NCBI RefSeq assembly: GCF_019749255.1 | Contig: NZ_JACWFH010000017.1 | Location: forward strand, 1-64,000 | Reading direction: 5' to 3' | From: Mesobacillus maritimus | GTDB taxonomy: Bacteria; Bacillota; Bacilli; Bacillales; Cytobacillaceae | Length of the DNA: 64,000 nucleotides | Part shown: piece by piece, positions 34,512 through 43,586 of the stretch | Position numbering within the stretch: position 1 is the stretch's first letter | Layout: every line of letters begins with the position of its first letter | Position numbers and translations under genes: made by a program | The notes under the pieces: generated by a model | What the model was told of the DNA's origin: nothing | Database searches by the model: none | The model's input: the letters and a program-made list of their open reading frames with translations, nothing else

Positions 34512-35314
34512 ATTGAAGGAATACCATTTTTCCTATACCAATTTTCATACTCATCATGCCAAAGTGCCTCTCTCCCCTTTAATAAGCAAAATGCCCAATA
34601 ATAAGGAGATTCAGTGATTAATATACTCGGATGGAGAGTGCGAACCCAAGATATTGCTAGCATGTTATCTGCCTGGTTCTTCTGAATACCCATCATCTTC
34701 ACTAGCGCATCCTTAATTTCCTGATGAAATAAAGCAGCCCGATGATATTCCCGTACTATTTCCTTTCCTCCCAGGATTATTCGTAAATGATAGAGACACG
34801 AAATTGCAGGATAACTATTTAGCGACAACTGGTCTTTTGTCCTTGATACTTGTATTTTTTCCACATATTTAAAATGACCTCCGGCAATTGGACCAAAGAC
34901 AAAATCATAGCTATGGGGCATACCCTTCCGGCACTTCAAAACAAAATTTTCCCAAGAATTCTTATATCCTGCCCAATAGGATTGCGAAGGCAGTGGAAAA
35001 ATCTTTCCTCGTAACCTAAGAAGCTGATCTACATCGAGCTTCCACTCTAAAACGGCAGGAATTCGCGCGGTAGGATGCATTAGATATTCTGTCGAATCAA
35101 TATGTAATTTCTTTAGTAACTTGGTTGACACTTGAAGGTTATTTGCACGAACGTTCGCCCATCTCATGGCTTGTTCCCAATTAAAGGTGACATAGAAGCC
35201 CTTGCCAAAATCAGTAAATAACCTTTGTGCTTCTAAACTTACTCCATATTGTTCAATTAAATTTGCGGAAAACAAATTTGTTCCATGGTAAACAGTATAG
35301 AGTCCACTTGTCAC
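34508..35314 (-). CDS. DUF3990 domain protein, ADP-ribosyltransferase-like
   Basis: This ~268-residue protein has a DUF3990 domain in its first ~160 residues: LYTVYHGTNLFSANLI and FGKGFYVTFNWEQAMRWA resemble the conserved His-Gly and aromatic motifs of ADP-ribosyltransferase-fold enzymes. The C-terminal ~100 residues are unassigned. I prefer GTG 35314, seven bases after GGGAGGG. The TTG at 35344 has no ribosome binding site. It ends inside the last codons of the zeta-like gene. Whether it is catalytic is unknown. Confidence 0.7.
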   Translation of the reverse strand: MTSGLYTVYHGTNLFSANLIEQYGVSLEAQRLFTDFGKGFYVTFNWEQAMRWANVRANNLQVSTKLLKKLHIDSTEYLMHPTARIPAVLEWKLDVDQLLRLRGKIFPLPSQSYWAGYKNSWENFVLKCRKGMPHSYDFVFGPIAGGHFKYVEKIQVSRTKDQLSLNSYPAISCLYHLRIILGGKEIVREYHRAALFHQEIKDALVKMMGIQKNQADNMLAISWVRTLHPSILITESPYYWAFCLLKGREALWHDEYENWYRKNGIPSI

Positions 35315-35344
35315 ATTCTTGCCCTCCCACTCAATCCAAGTCAA

Positions 35345-35628
35345 CCTATATTATGTAACGAGCACCAAGTGTATAACTTATATTAGGAATTAATCAGGAA
35401 GCAATATGGATGGAACAAAGGCACCTTGTACGATAAAAGGAAAGGCATATTGTCTCAGCGTAAATCTCCTAAGAACAAGGAAAAATCGTTTTATTTTGTA
35501 TCCTACCGCTAAAGAAAAGAGATGAATCCGCTAGTTTGAAATGGTCCACAACGGAAGGTGTATCTCTATTAAATCCAGCTCTTTTTTAAGAAACTCCTCA
35601 TTCCAGAAGAAGACCCTAATGTCCCTCC
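35345..35628. other. Intergenic stretch
   Basis: About 285 bp with no gene, terminator or repeat that I can support. Confidence 0.4.
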
Positions 35629-36267
35629 TCAACTCATGATTCTATTTTTTTGTGCTTTGACTTTATACATCTTTTGATCCGCTGCTTTTAAAATTTCGTC
35701 AAAGTTCTTTCCCTCAGTTGGATAGATGGCCGTACCAATGGAAACACCAATTTCCAGTCCTTTTGGAGAGATGTCTATAAGTCTTTGATGTATCTCTTCT
35801 ATCCTTTTTTCCAAGTCTTTTCTTTTCGGGGGATTAGGAAAAAGGATGATAAATTCATCGCCACCCCAACGTGCCACTTTCTCCTTTCTCCCTGCCGCTT
35901 CCAACAGTTGGCTCGCAATCATTTTTAAAAAATGATCCCCTGCTTTGTGTCCGTATCGATCATTAATGATTTTAAAGTCATTGACATCCAAAAGGAGAAT
36001 GGCAAATTCTCCATCATTTTTCTCAACTTTAGAGATGTATTGATTCATATACCTTCTATTATAAAGCTTTGTTAGCGTGTCCATTTCAGAATAATATTTT
36101 ACGACATCATATTGTTTTCCACACCACCAAGCAAGCGCAATCATAATAGGAAAACCAATAAACTCGATTTCAGCAATGAAACCGTCACGCAGATAATAAT
36201 GAAACATATACAACACATTTAATGTACCAACAATCAATATGGCTGTCATTCTTCCCTTTGATCCCAC
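35629..36267 (-). CDS. Diguanylate cyclase (GGDEF), membrane-anchored
   Basis: This 212-residue protein has two N-terminal helices (about 5-25 and 30-48) and one GGDEF domain (about 55-210) with DTLTKLYNRRYMNQY at its start and active-site RWGGDEFIIL. The catalytic motif is intact, so c-di-GMP synthesis is expected. The RxxD inhibitory site is not present (GRKE at that place), so product inhibition may be lacking. It lies 31 bp after the HD-GYP gene. A GTG start (36267) or ATG (36249, behind AAGGGAAGA) is possible. Confidence 0.87.
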   Translation of the reverse strand: MGSKGRMTAILIVGTLNVLYMFHYYLRDGFIAEIEFIGFPIMIALAWWCGKQYDVVKYYSEMDTLTKLYNRRYMNQYISKVEKNDGEFAILLLDVNDFKIINDRYGHKAGDHFLKMIASQLLEAAGRKEKVARWGGDEFIILFPNPPKRKDLEKRIEEIHQRLIDISPKGLEIGVSIGTAIYPTEGKNFDEILKAADQKMYKVKAQKNRIMS

Positions 36268-36298
36268 GACTTCATCATCCTTTTACTAACCCGTCCTA

Positions 36299-37297
36299 TT
36301 AGCCCAAGTTTTGTAATAATGGTTGTTCCTCTTCTTGCGGACTCTCTACTAGTGAAGTGCATTCTCTGGTGAATAAATTATGGTGATTTTTCTCATATAA
36401 ACGAACAAAGGCATCTACAATTTCAGGATCAAACTGTGTTCCTTTATTTTTTTTAATTTCAAATAAAGCATCTTCAATCGACATTTTTTGACTGTATACC
36501 CGTTTTGATGTCATTGCGTCAAAGGAATCAGCCACACCCATGATTCGAGCAACTATTGGGATTGCGTCTCCTTTTAGACCATTAGGATAGCCTTTTCCGT
36601 CATAACGTTCATGGTGGTACTTCACAATATCTAAAATCCCATTGTCTTGGAATTCCTTTACATGCTTAATCATTTCATATCCTATCACAGGATGTTTTTT
36701 AATCGTGTTAAATTCATCCTCGCTCAATTTCCCTGGTTTTAAGAGGATTGATTCAGGGACCCCTATTTTTCCAATATCGTGCAGCAATCCTCCAATTCGA
36801 ATGGTATCAATCATGTCATCAGACAATTTCATCTCCAAAGCAATGTTTGTCGCGTAATAGGAAACATTGTTTGAATGTCCAGATGTATAGGTATCCCTGG
36901 AATCTAGGGCATTCGAGAGAGTAGAAATGAGTACTAGGTGATCCTCCTTGACCTTTTGATGCTTTTTCATAAACCCAGCAGAGATAAATGTAATAATCAA
37001 ATAAGAAATTTCCAGAAGGATTAGTTTAAGAAAAGAGGTAGACTCCAGTTCTTGCATGAATCGAATGTAAACCACTGCAGTTGTGACTAAGATTAAAAAC
37101 CACGTAGGTCGGCTAAAAAAACCGATTCCTAAGCTAACCGTTGTAAGGATATAGAGAATATAGATATGTTGTTCACCCAAATCATAGAAAAGCAAAGTCG
37201 TGCTAATTAGTAAAAGAATAATAAAACAATAGCGAAAAAAAACAGGTTTATTTAACAGATTGTCTATCGTAAGCCTCACTTTGTACTCCCCCATCAT
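36299..37297 (-). CDS. HD-GYP domain protein, membrane-anchored
   Basis: This ~330-residue protein has four or five N-terminal helices (about 15-115) and an HD-GYP domain (about 130-310). The HD pair is in GGLLHDIGKIGVPESILLKP and the GYP motif in HHERYDGKGYPNGL. These enzymes hydrolyse c-di-GMP, so it would oppose the adjacent GGDEF protein. GTG 37279, six bases after GGGGGAG, is a better start than the ATG at 37297, which has no site. Confidence 0.88.
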   Translation of the reverse strand: MMGEYKVRLTIDNLLNKPVFFRYCFIILLLISTTLLFYDLGEQHIYILYILTTVSLGIGFFSRPTWFLILVTTAVVYIRFMQELESTSFLKLILLEISYLIITFISAGFMKKHQKVKEDHLVLISTLSNALDSRDTYTSGHSNNVSYYATNIALEMKLSDDMIDTIRIGGLLHDIGKIGVPESILLKPGKLSEDEFNTIKKHPVIGYEMIKHVKEFQDNGILDIVKYHHERYDGKGYPNGLKGDAIPIVARIMGVADSFDAMTSKRVYSQKMSIEDALFEIKKNKGTQFDPEIVDAFVRLYEKNHHNLFTRECTSLVESPQEEEQPLLQNLG

Positions 37298-37482
37298 CTT
37301 GAGCGAAACTCTTGTTTGTTCAATGGTTTGTTTAAAATAATTTTACTATAGAAATAGGTTCAATAAACCAAGAATCAGCATTTGTTCAAAAAATTGACAT
37401 TTTTTTCGCATTCTCGACACTAGGATATATGGATTGCACCTTGTCCCCACAATGTGTAAGGTGCCAGTCCTTGTTACCTACA

Positions 37483-37515
37483 AAAATAGACTTCTCGCTA
37501 GGAGAAGTCTATTTT
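37483..37515. terminator. Terminator of the pgdA-like/ykyA-like operon
   Basis: AAAATAGACTTCTC and GAGAAGTCTATTTT pair around a short loop, about 90 bp after the YkyA-like gene. Confidence 0.88.
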
Positions 37516-37602
37516 ATCGTATAGTAACAGGATAACCTCGCTTGTATTCTATCCTGAATAACCCTTGTTTCTCAATTGCAGGAGACCGTATTCCAATTTC
37601 GT

Positions 37603-38253
37603 TTATACTTCCGCCATTTTATAGAAGTCATTCTCAACCTTTTTGGATTGTTTGCTATACTCATTGAATTGTTGGATGATCTCTGCCATCTCTTTGCTGT
37701 AAACATTGATGTCAGAAATCATTTCATCGAGTTTACCGAAATCAAAGTTTCCATCAATCATTTGCTGATACAGGGAAGTCTGTAAAGTTAGCTGTTCCTG
37801 ATAGTCATCAAAAAATGGATCCAAAACTTTTTTTCGTTCGTTTATCAAGTTTACTAGTTTCGTTGCTTGATTTTTTTGATCTTCATCTTTTAATTCCTTG
37901 ACATGTTCTTTGATGGATGTTGCTTCATTGTAGGACTTAAGAAAGCTTTCTTCCGCCTCTTTCAATAACTTGTCTTTTATCCTGATATATTCATTAACGT
38001 CTTCTAGCTTTTGGATAATAAGATCTTTATCCTTGACTTCAAGGTGAATGACTTCACTATAAACAGCGTGTGATTTTTGTCTATATTGATCCAATTCTTT
38101 TTGGTTTTCGATAAATTCCCGCTCAAAGGAAGACGACTTTTCCATTATTTCTTGGATTTTAGTTGCCTGGTTATCATTTGACTGATATTGAATGAAAATA
38201 ACCCCTAGAATGACAATCACTATTAGAATGATAAGTAGCTTCAGTTGTTTCAA
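37603..38253 (-). CDS. YkyA-like cell-wall binding protein
   Basis: This 216-residue extracytoplasmic protein is almost wholly coiled coil after one N-terminal helix. It matches the YkyA family (putative cell-wall binding lipoproteins) in length and helix pattern, e.g. EFIENQKELDQYRQK. Most family members have a lipobox. Here VILGVIFIQYQ lacks the Cys, so it is probably anchored by an uncleaved helix. TTG start behind GGGGGTGAG. It follows the deacetylase gene by 24 bp. Confidence 0.75.
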   Translation of the reverse strand: MKQLKLLIILIVIVILGVIFIQYQSNDNQATKIQEIMEKSSSFEREFIENQKELDQYRQKSHAVYSEVIHLEVKDKDLIIQKLEDVNEYIRIKDKLLKEAEESFLKSYNEATSIKEHVKELKDEDQKNQATKLVNLINERKKVLDPFFDDYQEQLTLQTSLYQQMIDGNFDFGKLDEMISDINVYSKEMAEIIQQFNEYSKQSKKVENDFYKMAEV

Positions 38254-38277
38254 TCTTTCTCACCCCCGCTCCCGATG

Positions 38278-39195
38278 TTATTTGATAGAAACACAGCGAC
38301 CGTTGCAAGGGAAAGTGATGGGGGCCATCTCATTGGTCAACACTTTGGTTTTATAGCCTTGTTTCTTGATGTAAGAGAGTAACTTCGGCAAATGTTTAAC
38401 GGTCTGTGGTTTATCATGTAAGAGGACTATTGGTGTTTCCCCTTTTTGTTTTAGTTTTTGAATCTCTTGAATACTGTGTTGAACATATCGTTGATTTTGA
38501 AATTCCCAATCTAGTGTGTCTACATTCCAATCCCAGACGGTAAAATCATGTTGAGTTAATACATACCGCATTTCCTCTGTTAAATAGGGAAAACTTCCAT
38601 AAGGTAAACGAACAACCTGGGTAGAAACGCCTGTCACGTCTTCCACCAATTCCATCGTCTTGGTCATTTCTTTTAACGGAGCAGATGAACTGCCGTAAAT
38701 TTTCTTGACATTATGAGTCATGCCGTGCAAAGCAAGTCCGTGTCCATCCTCGTTCATCTTTTTAACTGCTTCAGGATATTTTTGGATGTTTGGGCCAATC
38801 ATGAAATGAGTTGCTTTCATATCGTAATCATCTAGGATGTCCAATAACTGATGAGAAACCTGTGAGGGTCCATCGTCAAATGTTAAATAAATCACATTCT
38901 CCCGCTGATCTTGTTCATTTTGCTTCGCAAAAGCTTCTAATCTAGCAAGTTCATGTTCTTCTAAATTTTTTTCAATAATGGATTGACTTAAAGTCGAGTC
39001 AGCTAACGCTGCCATAGGTTCTGAGTAAAAAGACAAAGTTTCTAGTGATTCCTGGATTTTAGTCTTATTTTCTTTCGCTGCTTCCTTTACATTGTTGCCA
39101 AGTATTCCAGACAAAAGAACAATCATACTGATTCCAATAATGGAAACAACTATCTTCCCCTTTGTGTTTAATCGCTTGCGCTTGCGCTCCCGCAC
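38278..39195 (-). CDS. Polysaccharide deacetylase (NodB domain)
   Basis: This 305-residue membrane-anchored enzyme has one helix (about 12-32), a ~60-residue linker and a NodB domain (about 98-290). The metal and catalytic motifs are TFDDGPS (about 104-110), HGMTHN (His-x3-His) and RLPYGSFPYL. PIVLLHDKPQ near 262 holds the last His. It probably deacetylates peptidoglycan N-acetylglucosamine or N-acetylmuramic acid. GTG start behind AGGAGG. Confidence 0.88.
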   Translation of the reverse strand: MRERKRKRLNTKGKIVVSIIGISMIVLLSGILGNNVKEAAKENKTKIQESLETLSFYSEPMAALADSTLSQSIIEKNLEEHELARLEAFAKQNEQDQRENVIYLTFDDGPSQVSHQLLDILDDYDMKATHFMIGPNIQKYPEAVKKMNEDGHGLALHGMTHNVKKIYGSSSAPLKEMTKTMELVEDVTGVSTQVVRLPYGSFPYLTEEMRYVLTQHDFTVWDWNVDTLDWEFQNQRYVQHSIQEIQKLKQKGETPIVLLHDKPQTVKHLPKLLSYIKKQGYKTKVLTNEMAPITFPCNGRCVSIK

Positions 39196-39645
39196 GTTCT
39201 CTCCTCCTAAAGTGATATTTGTACAAATTGATGCATATCATGACAAATTTCGCACAAAGGGCATCATTCAATTCTATAGATTTATAAGCTGCAAGATTAA
39301 GAGAGCCAGTCTAAAATCCCCCGCCCCTTGCAGTGAACAATTCGACAAATTTCCCTGCATTACCAAATTTTATCCTATCATAAGACTCATTTTTATTTAA
39401 GGGGGTTTGCACTTTTTTTATGAAAATTAAGGAATTTATGAGACTATCAGCATCTAAAACTCAAAAATAGAAGAGGTTAACGAACAAACAGTAGGTCGAA
39501 AGCATGATTTTTCCTTTTTTAGACTTGGTAAAGTACACTGCAAAGTTGCAATTATAAACTAACTTATTCCCAGTTAATTGGGCTTAGGTGTTGGAAAACC
39601 TATTAACTGATGTTTCCCCAATACTTAATATAATGATTGCAATCT

Positions 39646-39882
39646 TTAATTTAATAAGAACCCTTCAATTGATACATATAATGAAAATAAACATACAACA
39701 AGTAGAAACCCACCCATGACTTTCCGTTCTTTCTTAAATTCTTCTAACCCCAAAACCAACATCGTAAGACCTAAGAATAAAATCATACTATCCCCAAACT
39801 TAAAATCTCTCGTAATGACTCCATAAGAAGCAAATAAAAGAGTTATTAGTGATAATACATAACGAAGAATTTTTAACATCAT
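39646..39882 (-). CDS. DUF3953 small membrane protein
   Basis: This 78-residue protein has three hydrophobic helices and the loop LGLEEFKKERKVMGGFLL, typical of DUF3953 proteins in Bacillaceae. Function unknown. ATG behind AAGGTGGG. Confidence 0.72.
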   Translation of the reverse strand: MMLKILRYVLSLITLLFASYGVITRDFKFGDSMILFLGLTMLVLGLEEFKKERKVMGGFLLVVCLFSLYVSIEGFLLN

Positions 39883-39922
39883 TATCCCACCTTTGTTCTA
39901 AATATACTTGTTCCGTTAGTAT

Positions 39923-40045
39923 TTAGCGAGCAAAAACAGAGGAGAAACGTTTAACCATAGCGTTTACCCCCTTGATGACTCGTTCTCTTTGGGTGAGTGG
40001 AAATGTATCGATATGCTTTAACAAGTTGCTAAACACTTGGCTCAC
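39923..40045 (-). CDS. Possible 40-residue ORF
   Basis: A short frame from GTG has protein-like composition (LLKHIDTFPLTQRERVIKGV then NAMVKRFSSVFAR), but no convincing ribosome binding site, and TAG closes it five codons before. It may be a small gene or a remnant. Confidence 0.25.
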   Translation of the reverse strand: MSQVFSNLLKHIDTFPLTQRERVIKGVNAMVKRFSSVFAR

Positions 40046-40195
40046 CTTGATAAACTACAGAACATTTGTTCTTATCCTGATTTTGAAAGGGATCAAATCC
40101 AAACAATGACTTACAACAAAGACAAAATAAAGATACCCTATAAGAACAAAATGGTTAGATTCCCTTTTAAAATTTAAGGGAATCTAACCATTCTC

Positions 40196-40381
40196 CTATG
40201 AAAATCGTAGTAACGTTAGCCTAGTTGGATTGACTAGCTCACGCCTTTTTAATTGGTTTTCAAAGTATAGATTTGCAGCTATCGCAAACAAGACAATCGC
40301 TAATAAAATGAAGAGACTATTCACATACTTTTTTAGAGTAGCATACTGAGTAGCAATCCAACAGAACTCATTAAAAAACAA
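40196..40381 (-). CDS. Small membrane protein ORF downstream of 40333
   Basis: This frame of up to 61 residues has one hydrophobic helix (SLFILLAIVLFAIAANLYF) and a basic C-terminus. It overlaps the preceding gene by 49 bp and lacks a clear ribosome binding site. It may start later, at an internal GTG, or be translationally coupled. No family recognised. Confidence 0.35.
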   Translation of the reverse strand: MFFNEFCWIATQYATLKKYVNSLFILLAIVLFAIAANLYFENQLKRRELVNPTRLTLLRFS

Positions 40382-40839
40382 ACGATAGAAAAACGCTTAA
40401 TTAAAGGATAGCCTAATCGATACCCAATGATTGCACCTATTCCAGTTGTGATAAAAACAAACCAAAACATGACCAAATTGCTTGCTTCCAATTGCATAAT
40501 CACATTAAATACGACTGACCACCATGATATGCTTACTGCTTCTCGGTTATCCCGATAGAATGGAATCAGCATACATCCTAACAACACACTAAAGAAAATC
40601 GTTATGATAGGTGGTTGAAGCAAATAGAAAATGGAGTTCACATTTAATAACATAAAGATGGTCAGAAAGACAAATCCCCATCCATTAGGTCGATAGCGTT
40701 TCAAGGCTAGGATTGACCAAGCGTATACACCAAGCGTCAGCACAGCAAAAATCCATTCTTTCCCTTCCCAATTATCAGACCAATAATACAAGAATGTGCT
40801 TACCACAACCGCTAGAACATACACGAGAAATTGCTTCAT
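40333..40839 (-). CDS. Hypothetical integral membrane protein
   Basis: This is a 168-residue protein with six or seven predicted helices and few charged residues (YRPNGWG, YRDNREAV in loops). It is not a family I can name. It starts 66 bp downstream of the DacF-like gene's stop and is on the opposite side of that gene's terminator-free 3' end, so co-transcription with dacF is possible. Confidence 0.65.
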   Translation of the reverse strand: MKQFLVYVLAVVVSTFLYYWSDNWEGKEWIFAVLTLGVYAWSILALKRYRPNGWGFVFLTIFMLLNVNSIFYLLQPPIITIFFSVLLGCMLIPFYRDNREAVSISWWSVVFNVIMQLEASNLVMFWFVFITTGIGAIIGYRLGYPLIKRFSIVCFLMSSVGLLLSMLL

Positions 40840-40904
40840 TTATCATCATCCTTATTTATTAAGAAGCACAGATTGACTTGTTTAGGAAAAAGAAGACGGA
40901 TTGT

Positions 40905-42101
40905 TTAAAGAGATCTGGATCTCTTCATTCGTTTTTTTCTCACATTCATCATCATAATAAAAATGGCGATAAGAGTAAGGATTAGTCCAATAGAAAGATA
41001 AATGGGTGTAAAAACAGATTCTTCTTCTTTTTCTTCATTAGTCTGGCTTTGAGCTACTTTTTCTGGTGGTGGACTTTGAACAATTTCCTCTGATTCATTC
41101 ACTAAAGGAATCGTAGCCATAAAATTTTGGTTATCAATTGAAAGTTCAAGATTTCCTTCTGCAGTAATTCTCTCGTTGATTACTTCCCCATCTGTAACAG
41201 GAATGGAATAGTTTTCTTGAGTTATGTATGTAAGATCATTTTGTTTATACTCTTTTCCTACTGGAATCTCAACGAGTTTAAACTCTCCAAAGGCATAGTC
41301 AAGCAACTTGACTGTATCCATATAAGCTGTATTTGATGAAGGCCCTTTTAAAACCACAACAATGACAGACAGATCGCCTCTTTTAGCTGTTGTAATTAAC
41401 GTGTTTCCGGATTCGTCCACGTAGCCTGTTTTACCGCCTGTCACTCCTTCATACGGTCTTTCACGCATTAATTTGTGATGGGTAAAAATGGTGGTATTCC
41501 AAGATTCACCTTCCCACTTTAATTCCCTCATAGCAAAAATAGAACGAAATTCAGGATTCTTCATGGCATACTGAGTAACTTTCGCTAAATCTTTTGCTGT
41601 TGTTACATGATCAGGATCAAATAACCCATGGGGATTTTTAAAGTGAGTATGCTCCAGGCCAATGTCTTTCAAATAGAGATTCAGATGATTGGCATATTCT
41701 TCAACTGACCCATGTAGATGTTCTGCAATCGCAATTCCAGCATCGTTCCCAGAGTTTACTAGCAATCCTTGAACAAGTTTTCTTAGAGGAACTTGCTCTC
41801 CCTCTTCTAAATAAACCCTTGTACCATCAGCGTTTCGAGCACGTTCACTTACGGTAGCAATTTCATCAAGTTTCCCAGATTCAATTGCGTATATTGCCGT
41901 GGCGACTTTCGTTAAACTTGCCGGGTACGCCGGAACATCCGCGTTCTTTTCGTACAGAACCCTCCCGCTGTTTTCCTCCATGATAATATAAGCTTCACAT
42001 TCAATCCCTAATTTCTCTTCCTCTTCCTCTGCGAATGCATTTGTAGAAACAAACAACATCAACATGAAAGGGATTACAAGACCCATCACCATTTTCTTCA
42101 T
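40905..42101 (-). CDS. dacF: D-alanyl-D-alanine carboxypeptidase (PBP5/DacF type)
   Basis: This ~398-residue exported serine peptidase trims the terminal D-Ala from peptidoglycan stems. A signal peptide (about 1-24, ends NAFAEEEE) is followed by the S11 domain with SLTK (catalytic Ser-x-x-Lys), SGNDAG (SxN) and TGGKTGYVDESG (KTG), then the C-terminal beta domain and a membrane-anchor helix (about 370-390) with a basic tail. I start at ATG 42101 behind GAGGAGG. Forty in-frame upstream codons come from a palindromic repeat. The symbol is by similarity. DacA or another paralogue is possible. Confidence 0.85.
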   Translation of the reverse strand: MKKMVMGLVIPFMLMLFVSTNAFAEEEEEKLGIECEAYIIMEENSGRVLYEKNADVPAYPASLTKVATAIYAIESGKLDEIATVSERARNADGTRVYLEEGEQVPLRKLVQGLLVNSGNDAGIAIAEHLHGSVEEYANHLNLYLKDIGLEHTHFKNPHGLFDPDHVTTAKDLAKVTQYAMKNPEFRSIFAMRELKWEGESWNTTIFTHHKLMRERPYEGVTGGKTGYVDESGNTLITTAKRGDLSVIVVVLKGPSSNTAYMDTVKLLDYAFGEFKLVEIPVGKEYKQNDLTYITQENYSIPVTDGEVINERITAEGNLELSIDNQNFMATIPLVNESEEIVQSPPPEKVAQSQTNEEKEEESVFTPIYLSIGLILTLIAIFIMMMNVRKKRMKRSRSL

Positions 42102-42137
42102 CAAGCGCCTCCTCTCTCTATCTGGGAAAAGACACGC

Positions 42138-42208
42138 GGGACACTGGGACAGGTACATTGTCCCACAACAAAATGCAATTCGGGACAAGGAACCTGTCCC
42201 TGCGTCCC
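42138..42208. repeat. Inverted pair of GGGACAGG-family repeats (BIME-like)
   Basis: Two 27-bp arms (42138-42164 and 42182-42208) are inverse copies with four mismatches, separated by 17 bp. Each arm itself contains GGGACAGGT and TTGTCCC. It lies just upstream of dacF and adds a false N-terminal extension to that frame. Related copies lie at 31783, and half-copies at about 44155 and 53231. Confidence 0.85.
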
Positions 42209-42517
42209 AGACTATTCCCATTAGGTGTCTTATTTGTAATATTTTTCATTCGCTTGATAATTTTAATAATAGACTCACTTACTCTATTTTTCTAGACTTT
42301 TTTTCAGAATCATAGGTATTTTGTCCCGCATTAAACAAATTTTTTTGATGAAATACCTTGTCATAAAAGTTATTAGAAGTCTAATTATCCACACTTTATA
42401 AGTTTTATCCCACTGTGAATAACCTACGTGTAATATTGGACCACTCCCCTATGGGTGTTGTGGTACCATTAATAAAAATAGTTTCACGGGACCGAGCTTA
42501 TGGAGGGAGAGATTTAA

Positions 42518-42769
42518 ATGCCAAAACAAACGAAGGTACTATGTATAATAACCTCTTTTAATTTAGATGACAGCAAAAAGATCGACTACAAAGAAGGAAA
42601 AGAATATCGAGCCGAAATCATCGGGGATGATGTTCTAGTGGAAGATGAATCAGGGCACATGTACTTAGCTGGTCACAGCGCAATCGAAGCAGTTCGATTA
42701 GGGATTCAAGAAAAGGAAAATGGACGGTGGGATGACTGGTTTAATGAGCATTTCAGATTTCTAGATTAA
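42518..42769 (+). CDS. Small hypothetical protein
   Basis: This is an 83-residue acidic soluble protein (KEGKEYRAEIIGDDVLVEDE; ENGRWDDWFNEHF). ATG behind GGAGGGAGAG and a terminator after it support a real gene. The first half looks like a small beta-barrel (SH3-like) segment. No family recognised. Confidence 0.65.
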   Translation: MPKQTKVLCIITSFNLDDSKKIDYKEGKEYRAEIIGDDVLVEDESGHMYLAGHSAIEAVRLGIQEKENGRWDDWFNEHFRFLD

Positions 42770-42779
42770 TAAATTCATT

Positions 42780-42807
42780 CGCCATCCTATGAAGATGGCG
42801 AGTTTTG
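42780..42807 (+). terminator. Terminator after the 42518 gene
   Basis: CGCCATC pairs with GATGGCG, followed by AGTTTTG. Confidence 0.65.
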
Positions 42808-42878
42808 TGAACCATGGGGACTGGTTATTTTTAGCCTTGTCGATAACAGCGTACCATGCAGCTTTCCTTGACTCCTGC

Positions 42879-43355
42879 TTAAAAATCCGTCAATGCACTT
42901 CCAATGGCCATTAAGATCAAAAAGCCATAAACGAAAGTCACTCCTATTCCATATAAAAAAACTTGATCTGTTTTTACTAGCCTAATTTTTTCTAAGATTA
43001 CGATGACAAACCTCGTAACCACGAGTAAAAAAAAGAGCAACATGCATGCCATCGCACCAATGAATGGAATCTCTGTCAACATCCTCATCCCATCAGGCAA
43101 ATCATTGGTTAATATCCCAATGGTCATGCCAAAATAAATCCATAAAAAAGCTCTTAACGCAATCGAAAAGAAAAAAGTCGAATAGCGATGAACATAAGGA
43201 GCATAAGAATAATCCAGTCTCATGATCCAGCTGAATATATATTTGATACAAAGCCGACACGAAATGATGGGATGCTTCCAAGCAAATGAAAAATTACTCA
43301 TTTGATTCCGAACATAAGAGGTCTTACCAAACTTCATCTTTATAGTGTCCTTCAT
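42879..43355 (-). CDS. Hypothetical membrane protein
   Basis: This is a ~158-residue protein: a ~60-residue amphipathic, aromatic N-terminal part (SFAWKHPIISCRLCIKYIFS) is followed by three helices. The ATG at 43355 after ATGAGG gives the start. An in-frame ATG at 43364 overlaps it. Unknown family. Confidence 0.6.
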   Translation of the reverse strand: MKDTIKMKFGKTSYVRNQMSNFSFAWKHPIISCRLCIKYIFSWIMRLDYSYAPYVHRYSTFFFSIALRAFLWIYFGMTIGILTNDLPDGMRMLTEIPFIGAMACMLLFFLLVVTRFVIVILEKIRLVKTDQVFLYGIGVTFVYGFLILMAIGSALTDF

Positions 43356-43468
43356 TAGCCTCATCTAAAACCACCTACTTAGTCAACGTTACGTTCAAAG
43401 AGTCATAAATTACCACAAGCTACATTTCTATCTATATCTTGAGTTGCCTTACATCTCTTCCATCAATA

Positions 43469-43496
43469 AAGGACTAGCAGTGATCCGCTAGTCCTT
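43469..43496 (-). terminator. Terminator after the 43587 gene
   Basis: AAGGACTAGC and GCTAGTCCTT form a 10-bp stem followed by TATT on the minus strand. Confidence 0.7.
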
Positions 43497-43586
43497 CCTG
43501 ATACAGGTTGATTTTCCTTATGATTAAGTACTCTAGTCTATGAAACACGAAGGATTCCTATGCTTCAAAAAGAGAATGATAAAGGT

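Noticed and set aside
42102-42221. N-terminal 40-codon extension of the DacF-like protein
   Set aside because: The extension is translated from the inverted palindromic repeat. The signal peptide and GAGGAGG site fix the start at 42101.
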